Shown: piece by piece, positions 56,496-58,487 of the stretch
Position numbering within the stretch: position 1 is the stretch's first letter
Layout: the number at the start of each line of letters is the position of its first letter
Source: Magnolia sinica
Lineage: Eukaryota > Streptophyta > Magnoliopsida > Magnoliales > Magnoliaceae
Length of the DNA: 64,000 bases
Direction: 5' to 3'
Assembly: GCF_029962835.1 (NCBI RefSeq)
Contig: NC_080578.1
Span: forward strand, 54,987,001-55,051,000
Translations under genes and position numbers: made by a program
The notes under the pieces: generated by a model
Told to the model about the DNA's origin: nothing
Databases searched by the model: none
What the model saw: the letters and a program-made list of their open reading frames with translations, nothing else

Positions 56496-58487
56496 GTACT
56501 TATCTCAAGAAAATGGAATTCTTTGGCAATTGGGTAGTAAGAATTCTAATGAAGCATATGTGAAGTCCCTTCATCAAGGCTATTTTGGGGCTGTTTGGAT
56601 TCATGAAAGGAAAGGAAATGTCATTTCTGAGGGATAGGAAAGGGAAAGGAACTGGTCGGAAGGCAAATTAGTTTCTGCTGTTTGTTTTCAATAAAAATTT
56701 CCACCAAAATTTGGACCTATTTTCAAATCTATTTTTTGGCAAAACAGAACTTCCCATGGGAAATTTAGTTGGTACTTGGTAGTTGCTGGCATGTGCCACA
56801 TTGGCACATGTGTCACATGTGGAACACTTGAAGATGGCTGATGGCACATGTGGCATGTGTGGAACATTGGCGTGTGGCACATGTGGGGCACTTGGAGACG
56901 GATGGGGGCACATGTGGTACACGTGGAGTGCTTAAAGATGGCATATGTGACACATTGAACTCTTTCCTACGACTGTGTAAATGGCATTTCTTTTGATATG
57001 GAGATGAGATAATAACAAACCCATTTTCTGCAACCCAGAAAAAAAAGTTTCACAAACAAAGGAATGTTAATTACATGGGCAATGGGCTTTTGTTTCCACA
57101 AATACAGAGAGGCATAGTTGTTCACTATTGCATGGAAATGCCATGGAATATTATAAACTGATTAAAATTATTGTATGTTGTATATGGTTCATTTGGATGT
57201 ATATCTCTTAATACCCTTTAAGTATTCATTTTACATCAAATTTCCTAGACAAATTAGAAAATCCTTACGGTTTACTATTCAATATGGTTTTATGGGTCTG
57301 ATTGAATTGAAAATATTTTTTGACGATAACCTGCGTGCAACCGAACTTGTTTTTCAGAGGGTACAAAGCCTGAAGAAGAAGTTCTACTTCCATTTTCAAG
57401 ATTACGTTGACCTCATAATGTGGAAGGTAGTTTTTAAATTTTTATTAGTGGCACCACAAAAGATGGTGATTCACTTCGTATTTTGTATTCATTTTCCCCC
57501 AAGAAATAACTGCACTTTCCTAGATTTTCATTTTTTTTTTTTTTCTCTTCTAATGCACCCTGCACTGTGTGAAAATTCATTTCCAGATTTATTTGCCTTG
57601 TGCTTGGTTTCTCACAACCTTGCATGAGTCCTTTATCTTCAAAGAATGCAACATGTAACATCGATACTTTTGTTGTAACTCATCAGTTGTTTGTATGACA
57701 CGATTCTGAACAGGTTCAATTCTTAGATCGGCACCATCTGCTAATCAAGTTTGGTAGCCTTGATGGAGGGGTATGAATTCTTCTTTCTATTGACTGGTTG
57801 CTGTGTTTTGTTGTACCAAATTTAGGTTTTGCCATGTCATGATTTGCTGAGGTTCAGGTTGTGTACCGAAGAATGTCAGCAGAATCGTGCCCGCAACCCA
57901 TAATGAGAATACGATAGTCTGATTGGGTCTGATCGGTTATCATTATCCTATTTTTTTTTGGGCAGATTCTGCAGATGGAGACATTTGGCTCATCACTATC
58001 CACATTTTGGGGGATGCGCCAAATGCCCCTTCTTCCTCGAAATACACATTGGGAAGATCTTGTTCGATTCCTTTCTCATTCTGGGGTGCATCCAAACAGG
58101 CACCAAAGATTCTATCCTGCAATGTGGATTTCTTACAATCGAGTAATTCTGTGCCTTTGAATCTTCAGGTATCTCGCAATACTGATCAGCTTCCCGCATT
58201 CTTTGCTGTGTACAACATGGAAACAACTGAGATAATTGCATTTTACCAGGTAACCATGGTGTTCCATAATTTTGTTGGTCAATGTTTTATCATCTCTCAT
58301 GTATGTATGCTATTTCCTGCAGAATTCCGCAGATGAACTATACCACTTGTTTGAGCAATTTTGCGACCATTTTCATGCAACATCCAGAGCTTCATCGCAT
58401 ATGAACTTCATATCATCTCATTCCAATAGCATTCATGCTCTTGAGCAACTTAGGAGCTTCAAGAATAAAGCTAGTAATATGTCACAG
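11325..58487 (+). CDS. DET1: DET1 (DE-ETIOLATED 1), exons 1-8 of a gene continuing beyond the window
   Basis: DET1 is a nuclear protein that works with COP10 and DDB1 (CDD complex) and CUL4-type ubiquitin ligases to repress light responses; tomato HIGH PIGMENT-2 is the same gene. Exons join at 11325-11399, 33468-33895, 34046-34274, 56131-56298, 57358-57426, 57714-57770, 58169-58249 and 58323-58487, giving 424 codons without a stop. Recognised blocks in order: [179 protein letters not shown]. Order and spacing fit Arabidopsis DET1 (543 residues) from memory. The conserved ~120-residue C-terminus was not found before 64000. Introns 1 and 3 are ~22 kb each. Nothing in the exons suggests a pseudogene. 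Confidence 0.93.
11400..13410 (+). other. DET1 intron 1, 5' part without recognised elements
   Basis: T-rich in its first 450 bp (including cttt repeats at 11775-11800), then ordinary AT-rich intron. Open frames at 12460-12792 and 12813-13136 show no family motif and I do not call them genes. Confidence 0.6.
13416..14466 (-). repeat. 3' LTR of chromovirus 1
   Basis: 1051 bp, starting tgatgtagaatgatgc and ending gtccgcatca on the + strand. It matches 21912-22789 plus 30211-30375, the interrupted partner LTR. Confidence 0.92.
14467..14653 (-). pseudogene. Chromodomain of chromovirus 1
   Basis: Read on the minus strand, [20 protein letters not shown] followed by [11 protein letters not shown] fits the chromodomain pattern YLVKWKG...STWE at the C-terminus of chromoviral integrases. 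Such domains can direct insertion to modified chromatin. The domain is followed closely by the 3' LTR. Confidence 0.88.
14741..15606 (-). pseudogene. Integrase core and C-terminal domain of chromovirus 1
   Basis: Contains [29 protein letters not shown], the second catalytic-Asp region [18 protein letters not shown] with its Glu, and the GPY-like segment [18 protein letters not shown]. The stretch between PRT and DRFSK is shorter than in relatives (the HDSIFVVV segment seen in the second element is missing), so catalysis is doubtful. The N-terminal side is cut by a MITE at 15607. Confidence 0.9.
15607..16139. mobile_element. PIF/Harbinger (Tourist-like) MITE inside integrase
   Basis: This 533-bp insert has inverted ends gggcctgtttggccgggcag and, complementary, gggcctatttggccgggcag. 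It is flanked by taa on both sides (15604-15606, 16140-16142), the TWA target duplication of this superfamily. Removing it restores a continuous QDISMDF reading. Inside, a 136-bp unit is tandemly duplicated (15621-15756 and 15757-15892). Confidence 0.92.
15621..15892. repeat. 136-bp tandem duplication inside the MITE
   Basis: Two adjacent, nearly identical copies, each starting gggcagattggaagatagat. Near-identity implies the duplication is younger than, or homogenised after, the MITE insertion. Confidence 0.92.
16140..16612 (-). pseudogene. Integrase HHCC zinc-finger region of chromovirus 1
   Basis: The minus strand shows [20 protein letters not shown], then the two histidines in [10 protein letters not shown] and the block [12 protein letters not shown]. 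The Cys pair is damaged: in the shifted frame it reads CRTYHLAK where relatives have CxTCQLAK, followed by a stop. Confidence 0.85.
16552..16947 (-). pseudogene. RNase H domain of chromovirus 1
   Basis: Contains [18 protein letters not shown] (first catalytic Asp), [29 protein letters not shown] and [11 protein letters not shown], where most relatives have the DHEALKYL block. Confidence 0.88.
17002..17530 (-). pseudogene. Reverse transcriptase, 3' part, chromovirus 1
   Basis: Contains GYQIR (GYHQIR in relatives, one residue lost), [17 protein letters not shown], the catalytic [12 protein letters not shown] and NLKKCTF...VIFLGFVVS. The 5' part of the domain is separated from it by the block at 17502-19152. 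Confidence 0.9.
17502..19152. mobile_element. LTR-like insertion with 131-bp flanking direct repeats, inside reverse transcriptase
   Basis: Two 131-bp direct repeats (17502-17632 and 19022-19152 approximately) differ at only two positions. They enclose ~1.39 kb that starts tgtcacgccctgaaattcgg and includes a TATA-like tataaata near 18416, as in gypsy LTRs. The right repeat ends ggtcgttaca, so tgtcacg...cgttaca could be one 1.5-kb LTR preceded by a partial copy of its own end. About 75 codons of reverse transcriptase (after HYRMNPAE) are missing at the site, so this was not a clean insertion. Confidence 0.65.
19153..19510 (-). pseudogene. Protease-RT linker and RT N-terminus of chromovirus 1
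   Basis: Reads [20 protein letters not shown], then [20 protein letters not shown] and YRMNPAE, the standard start of gypsy reverse transcriptase, and stops at the nested block. Confidence 0.88.
19763..19987 (-). pseudogene. Aspartic protease of chromovirus 1
   Basis: [16 protein letters not shown] carries the catalytic Asp-Ser-Gly motif of retroelement aspartic proteases (DTG/DSG). Surrounding frames are interrupted. Confidence 0.85.
20053..20097 (-). pseudogene. Gag zinc knuckle with His-to-Tyr change
   Basis: Reads [14 protein letters not shown]. Spacing fits C-x2-C-x4-H-x4-C, but the histidine is tyrosine (tac for cac). The corresponding motif in the second element, [14 protein letters not shown], is intact. 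Confidence 0.85.
20264..21133 (-). pseudogene. Gag of chromovirus 1
   Basis: The N-terminal part starts [13 protein letters not shown] and continues to [20 protein letters not shown]...[11 protein letters not shown], the retrotransposon gag capsid signature. It resumes as [21 protein letters not shown] stop or frameshift separates the two parts at about 20460-20570. Confidence 0.87.
21140..21890 (-). mobile_element. 5' untranslated region of chromovirus 1, with word repeats
   Basis: Between LTR and gag the sequence repeats units of the type aatttgcacaaaattttcagattgcaataaaattcag (approximately 58-bp spacing over 21460-21725). No coding function is evident. Confidence 0.7.
21895..21906 (-). 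other. Primer-binding site of chromovirus 1 (initiator tRNA-Met type)
   Basis: On the minus strand, tggtatcaaagc lies just inside the 5' LTR. It matches the initiator-methionine tRNA primer site tggtatcagagc except for one G-to-A change. Confidence 0.85.
21912..22789 (-). repeat. 5' LTR of chromovirus 1, first part
   Basis: Matches 13416 onward and stops at aacgg (22785-22789), where the second chromovirus begins. The LTR resumes at 30211. Confidence 0.92.
22790..23990 (-). repeat. 3' LTR of chromovirus 2
   Basis: 1201 bp. Contains three CACGTG G-box words (23175, 23204, 23226) and a TATA-like ctatttataag near 23637. It has ~55 bp around 23722-23780 that the partner LTR lacks. Confidence 0.92.
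24016..24165 (-). pseudogene. Chromodomain of chromovirus 2
   Basis: Minus-strand reading gives DGRFQK, a stop, then [20 protein letters not shown] and QRIDPDIFE, a chromodomain homologous to that at 14467-14653. The stop lies at the start of the domain. Confidence 0.82.
24131..25146 (-). pseudogene. Integrase core and C-terminal domain of chromovirus 2
   Basis: [20 protein letters not shown]...[14 protein letters not shown], then (shifted frame) [19 protein letters not shown] and [18 protein letters not shown]. The C-terminal segment continues to [19 protein letters not shown]. At least two frame changes interrupt the domain. Confidence 0.88.
25190..25626 (-). pseudogene. Integrase HHCC zinc finger of chromovirus 2
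   Basis: Shows [20 protein letters not shown], the histidine pair near GGVAGHFG, and CHTCQLPK completing the Cys pair after a stop at about 25317. Confidence 0.85.
25630..25906 (-). pseudogene. RNase H domain of chromovirus 2
   Basis: Minus-strand frames give [32 protein letters not shown] and [17 protein letters not shown], homologous to the domain at 16552-16947. It is interrupted near 25900. Confidence 0.8.
25909..27006 (-). pseudogene. Reverse transcriptase of chromovirus 2
   Basis: Nearly complete in two frames: [45 protein letters not shown] and [14 protein letters not shown]; then, after a frameshift near 26370, [13 protein letters not shown] with the catalytic Asp pair. It supplies the ~75 codons missing from chromovirus 1. 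Confidence 0.92.
27018..27470 (-). pseudogene. Aspartic protease region of chromovirus 2
   Basis: [17 protein letters not shown] holds the Asp-Ser-Gly motif. Downstream, [20 protein letters not shown] matches the conserved C-terminal part of gypsy proteases (ILGRPWLYD). Confidence 0.88.
27427..28747 (-). pseudogene. Gag and zinc knuckle of chromovirus 2
   Basis: N-terminal [13 protein letters not shown] (28541-28747), middle [20 protein letters not shown] and an intact zinc knuckle [14 protein letters not shown] (about 27680-27725). Stops separate the N-terminal piece from the rest. Confidence 0.88.
29044..29055 (-). other. Primer-binding site of chromovirus 2
   Basis: Minus-strand tggtatcagagc, the perfect initiator-methionine tRNA primer site, four bases inside the 5' LTR end. 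Confidence 0.93.
29060..30205 (-). repeat. 5' LTR of chromovirus 2
   Basis: 1146 bp, matching 22790-23990 apart from substitutions and a ~55-bp deletion. Two CACGTG words remain (29472, 29493); the third is changed to cacaagtg. Confidence 0.92.
30211..30375 (-). repeat. 5' LTR of chromovirus 1, second part
   Basis: Continues the LTR interrupted at 22789 and ends gtccgcatca, matching 14302-14466. Confidence 0.92.
30381..31020 (+). other. DET1 intron 1 sequence between retroelements
   Basis: No gene seen. Includes an imperfect atc/gtc trinucleotide run (30885-30925). Confidence 0.6.
31021..31206 (-). pseudogene. RTE-type LINE, C-terminal fragment
   Basis: [20 protein letters not shown] followed by [12 protein letters not shown] is the characteristic C-terminal tail of plant RTE-clade LINE reverse transcriptases. 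Only this short piece remains. Confidence 0.85.
31232..31960 (-). pseudogene. L1-type LINE 3' end with zf-RVT region
   Basis: A poly-T run at 31232 is the poly(A) tail of an antisense insertion. Minus-strand reading of 31560-31720 gives [20 protein letters not shown] and [13 protein letters not shown], the zinc-binding region at the end of plant L1 ORF2. 5'-truncated and frameshifted. Confidence 0.8.
31961..32594 (+). other. DET1 intron 1, no gene recognised
   Basis: Contains inverted words around 32090-32190 (ggatgtaggggc, gatgtagggccc, ggatgtggggcc) but no bounded element. Confidence 0.45.
32595..32842. repeat. Tandem duplication of ~124 bp
   Basis: Two adjacent copies, each with ggccccaaa, caagcaaagtagg and ggtaagcatggagtgtccac, with about a dozen differences. 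A more distant relative lies near 30759 (agtaggtaaagtagggtaat). Confidence 0.85.
32843..33467 (+). other. 3' end of DET1 intron 1
   Basis: No gene or bounded element recognised. Ends in the acceptor gatgatgacag. Confidence 0.6.
33468..33895 (+). CDS. DET1: DET1 exon 2
   Basis: Begins after gatgacag with codons for [11 protein letters not shown], continuing exon 1 in phase 0. It runs 428 bp to ccttgtgag before a gt donor (phase 2). It carries the [30 protein letters not shown] and ICKDFFLY blocks. Confidence 0.93.
34046..34274 (+). CDS. DET1: DET1 exon 3, followed by a GC donor
   Basis: Starts after ctatcag and restores the split arginine codon (AG|A), giving LVRLEDG. It encodes [16 protein letters not shown] and [15 protein letters not shown]. 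The only boundary that keeps frame with exon 4 is cag|gcaagt, a GC donor that otherwise matches the consensus. The nearest GT, four bases further, would put exon 4 out of frame. Confidence 0.9.
34413..35884 (+). mobile_element. LTR-like segment in DET1 intron 3
   Basis: Starts tgttgacg and ends ccccaaca (5-bp inverted ends tgttg/caaca), with a TATA-like tttataaatac at 34667. Flanking 5-mers gcact and aacaa do not match, so a solo LTR is only a possibility. Confidence 0.35.
34695..34790. repeat. ~20-bp minisatellite
   Basis: About five degenerate units of the type gacactgttggattt. Confidence 0.8.
35985..36450 (+). pseudogene. RTE-type LINE, 3' fragment of reverse transcriptase
   Basis: Plus-strand frames give [58 protein letters not shown] and [11 protein letters not shown], the ordered C-terminal blocks of plant RTE LINEs. 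Several stops and frameshifts. Confidence 0.88.
36450..36667. other. Intron sequence with tatcg words
   Basis: Contains gtcgatatcgctcc and gttatcgccgataacc, a possible fragment of the word-repeat family. No ends found. Confidence 0.35.
36668..36862 (+). mobile_element. tRNA-derived SINE
   Basis: Has a good B box, ggttcgattcc (36734-36744), about 60 bp from the 5' end, and ends in an A-rich tail at 36846-36862. Length (~195 bp) suits plant SINEs. A clear target duplication was not found. Confidence 0.75.
36863..38330. mobile_element. Three foldback-family copies
   Basis: Right half at 36875-37010; a second copy ~37100-37780 (acatttgttttgcaaa... gtggaccacaccataggaag); a third ~37850-38310, with ccaacactcaagtggaccac left and gtggtccacttgatttctag right. 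All contain the genome-wide core; their outer ends are degraded. Confidence 0.6.
38522..38580. repeat. ~25-bp tandem repeat
   Basis: ttcccaaaatttcaagtttt occurs twice in direct succession, followed by a partial third copy. Confidence 0.9.
39117..39215. repeat. ~51-bp tandem duplication
   Basis: Two copies of tagttgctcatct...attgctacccacacc, differing at a few positions. Confidence 0.9.
39638..40436 (+). mobile_element. Gypsy-type LTR, probably solo or truncated
   Basis: Begins tgttatgggaaatatgg, has a TATA box (ctataaatagg, 40309-40319) and the downstream words ctgactttggcattggaggg that are typical near the R/U5 region of Tat-like gypsy LTRs. It runs into a Copia gag remnant, and its exact 3' end is unclear. 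Confidence 0.65.
39973..40022. repeat. 24-bp direct duplication
   Basis: taatcttctcaatgccacgg appears twice in a row inside the LTR-like segment. Confidence 0.92.
40440..40783 (-). pseudogene. Copia gag (UBN2-type) remnant
   Basis: Minus-strand frame reads [20 protein letters not shown], then [20 protein letters not shown] and HNMEEHV, matching the W...W..D...WLLNSM pattern of plant Copia gag. The downstream polyprotein is missing; an LTR-like segment takes its place. Confidence 0.85.
40784..41518 (-). mobile_element. 5' untranslated part of the Copia element
   Basis: Lies between gag and the primer-binding site. No coding frame. Repeats the word ctctggatcaa three times near 41000-41045. 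Confidence 0.65.
41519..41529 (-). other. Copia primer-binding site
   Basis: Minus-strand tggtatcagag, immediately inside the LTR, matching initiator-methionine tRNA. Confidence 0.85.
41530..41809 (-). repeat. Copia 5' LTR
   Basis: 280 bp from tgtaaacttcccc to catttcttaca, with inverted ends tgtaa/ttaca. No second copy exists in the window, so the element is truncated. Confidence 0.75.
42210..43600 (-). pseudogene. LINE ORF2 reverse transcriptase, interrupted
   Basis: [20 protein letters not shown], then [20 protein letters not shown], then [20 protein letters not shown] and [18 protein letters not shown] are standard L1 blocks in order. The GDPLSP motif is altered (KGTHSLF), and a ~550-bp insert sits before KSQEAF. 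Confidence 0.88.
42860..43412. mobile_element. Word-repeat element inside LINE reverse transcriptase
   Basis: Interrupts the LINE between its RFRVV-like and ISSNTGKSQ parts. The right end contains gatcgatacgaccctgatacc and ggtcgatacgctgatcgata, the repeated-word style of the other hAT-like inserts. Two long T/A runs lie inside. Left end and target duplication unresolved. Confidence 0.5.
43640..44460 (-). pseudogene. LINE ORF2 endonuclease C-terminus and linker
   Basis: [20 protein letters not shown] followed by [13 protein letters not shown] is the end of an L1 endonuclease (RxxSDHxPI...WGPKPF pattern, Asp changed to Asn). [20 protein letters not shown] (FHxxA type) follows in the linker. 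Confidence 0.85.
44483..44784. mobile_element. hAT-like taacggccgtta word-repeat element, 302 bp
   Basis: Inverted ends taaggtattccataacagta and caaggtatcccaaaacagtt. The interior repeats gtaacgg/ccgttac words around a ~33-bp poly-A run (44563-44595). Target duplication weak (5 of 8). Confidence 0.65.
44928..46797. mobile_element. Inverted-repeat element holding a large tandem array
   Basis: Ends are ggggctcgtttggcatctct and, inverted, gggggcgtttggcatctcta, followed inward by aataagct words on both sides. It sits in the LINE endonuclease. No transposase frame. Flanking target duplication not found. The interior is occupied by the array at 45250-46520. Confidence 0.7.
45250..46520. repeat. 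~36-40 bp tandem array, roughly 30 degenerate copies
   Basis: The monomer is approximately ccatccatcatgtggg followed by gcccacctttgatgtgga, repeated across 1.27 kb with variable spacing. The words gtggggcccacc and gatgtgga are also found at the ends of the foldback core, suggesting that core end as the source. The array produces spurious open frames. Confidence 0.9.
46800..47150 (-). pseudogene. LINE ORF2 endonuclease N-terminus
   Basis: Minus-strand frames show [29 protein letters not shown] and [20 protein letters not shown], the L1 endonuclease blocks (LQETK with the catalytic Glu, GxxGG, YGP). Frames are broken. Confidence 0.85.
47288..47964. mobile_element. hAT-like gtagcgtg word-repeat element, 677 bp
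   Basis: Inverted ends tagtgttttaaatagcg and cggtgttttaaatagc. The flanking 8-mers agagtaat (47280-47287) and agagcaat (47965-47972) agree at 7 of 8. Near both ends the words gtagcgtgta, tagcgtgtag and their complements repeat. Confidence 0.8.
48490..49750 (-). pseudogene. LINE ORF1, C-terminal part
   Basis: [20 protein letters not shown], then [20 protein letters not shown] and [18 protein letters not shown] resemble the DUF4283 and adjacent region of plant LINE ORF1 proteins (variants of WVRIWGIPL and its DP...L...ARI continuation). Frames are broken by stops. Confidence 0.75.
49754..50105. mobile_element. hAT-like taacggccgtta word-repeat element, 352 bp
   Basis: Inverted ends catggtgtgtcgtaa and caaggtgttctgtaac. 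The flanking 8-mers cccttact (49746-49753) and tccttact (50106-50113) agree at 7 of 8. The interior is almost wholly made of gtaacgg, ccgttac and cgttatgg words. Confidence 0.82.
50437..50553. repeat. (TTC)n and (TC)n microsatellites
   Basis: A cttcttctt run at 50437-50515 followed by about sixteen TC units to 50553. Confidence 0.93.
50690..51375. mobile_element. Foldback copies nested in the 1.85-kb element
   Basis: Left core atccaaatctcaggtggacc, right core tgcagtccacctgagctttgg, right end aaaatggatggacggtgtag followed by ggtggggccc. A second partial copy overlaps at 50690-50910. Confidence 0.6.
52100..52300 (-). pseudogene. LINE ORF1 N-terminal RNA-recognition motif
   Basis: Minus-strand frame [20 protein letters not shown] followed by [14 protein letters not shown] contains an RNP1-like KGFAFMRM, the RRM found at the start of some plant L1 ORF1 proteins. 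The downstream ORF1 is separated by the 1.85-kb insertion. Confidence 0.8.
52651..52998. mobile_element. PIF/Harbinger-type MITE, 348 bp
   Basis: Inverted ends ggaactatttgatcaaactc and ggtgccatttaataaactg, flanked by tta on both sides (52648-52650 and 52999-53001). Confidence 0.75.
53020..53303 (+). pseudogene. RTE-type LINE 3' end, first part
   Basis: Frames around 53235-53300 give [10 protein letters not shown], then KDMMAYGL, the GRPK...RKDM..LGL tail of RTE reverse transcriptase. It continues after the hAT-like insert at 54080. Confidence 0.75.
53304..54071. mobile_element. hAT-like tatcg word-repeat element with perfect 8-bp target duplication
   Basis: 768 bp; ends cattgttttaaatattgacg and, inverted, cagtgttcgaaatatcgg. 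A perfect ggtctaac lies on each side (53296-53303 and 54072-54079). Near both ends the words gatatcggccgatat, gatatatc, gcgatacg recur. It interrupts an RTE LINE remnant, which reads across the site when it is removed. Confidence 0.9.
54080..54200 (+). pseudogene. RTE-type LINE 3' end, second part
   Basis: Continues the fragment before 53304: ttggcccttgatcgagtggaa matches the LALDRVEW block, followed by the aatttattgggataaggctt and gatgatg words common at RTE 3' ends. Confidence 0.75.
54267..54650. mobile_element. MITE with gtttggattga ends
   Basis: Inverted ends gggcaagtttggattgaaca and ggggattgtttggattgaga. Flanks are tta on the left and ttc on the right, so a Harbinger-type assignment is tentative. 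Confidence 0.6.
54742..55060 (-). mobile_element. Copia-type LTR start with primer-binding site, truncated
   Basis: Minus-strand tggtatcaaagc (54742-54753) sits next to tgtcaaacaacc...ccaaaagcttaagctgtc, a common Copia LTR beginning. The other LTR end and the internal region are not found. Confidence 0.6.
55061..56130 (+). other. 3' part of DET1 intron 3
   Basis: AT-rich, with a T24 run at 55278-55302. No element or gene recognised. Ends in acceptor tatctttcag. Confidence 0.6.
56131..56298 (+). CDS. DET1: DET1 exon 4
   Basis: Starts after tatctttcag with [10 protein letters not shown] and reaches [19 protein letters not shown]. It is 168 bp (56 codons), phase 0 at both ends, with donor ctg|gttggt. 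The middle ([13 protein letters not shown]) is the poorly conserved linker of the family. Confidence 0.92.
56299..57357 (+). other. DET1 intron 4 with a MITE-like segment and minisatellite
   Basis: A (CT)n(TA)n tract lies at 56461-56495. From 56587 a sequence beginning ggggctgtttggattcatg resembles a MITE end, but no matching right end was found. From 56780 to 56950 cacatgtgg units repeat. Confidence 0.5.
56780..56950. repeat. cacatgtgg minisatellite
   Basis: Degenerate repeats of tggcacatgtggaaca with interspersed gaagatggc, partly palindromic through catgtg/cacatg. Confidence 0.85.
57358..57426 (+). CDS. DET1: DET1 exon 5
   Basis: 23 codons, [11 protein letters not shown] to VDLIMWK, between a ttttcag acceptor and a gtagtt donor, phase 0. 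Nearly identical to the Arabidopsis protein over this stretch. Confidence 0.95.
57714..57770 (+). CDS. DET1: DET1 exon 6
   Basis: 19 codons, [19 protein letters not shown], between gaacag and a gtatga donor, phase 0. Confidence 0.94.
58169..58249 (+). CDS. DET1: DET1 exon 7
   Basis: 27 codons, [16 protein letters not shown] through IIAFYQ, between cttcag and gtaacc, phase 0. The acceptor is set by the VSRN/VTRS alignment to known DET1 proteins, because the same frame is open upstream. Confidence 0.93.
58323..58487 (+). CDS. DET1: DET1 exon 8, last exon visible
   Basis: 55 codons, [13 protein letters not shown] to KNKASNMSQ, between ttcctgcag and gtaacc, phase 0. The next expected block, beginning FVKKM, is not found downstream in the window. 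Confidence 0.93.
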
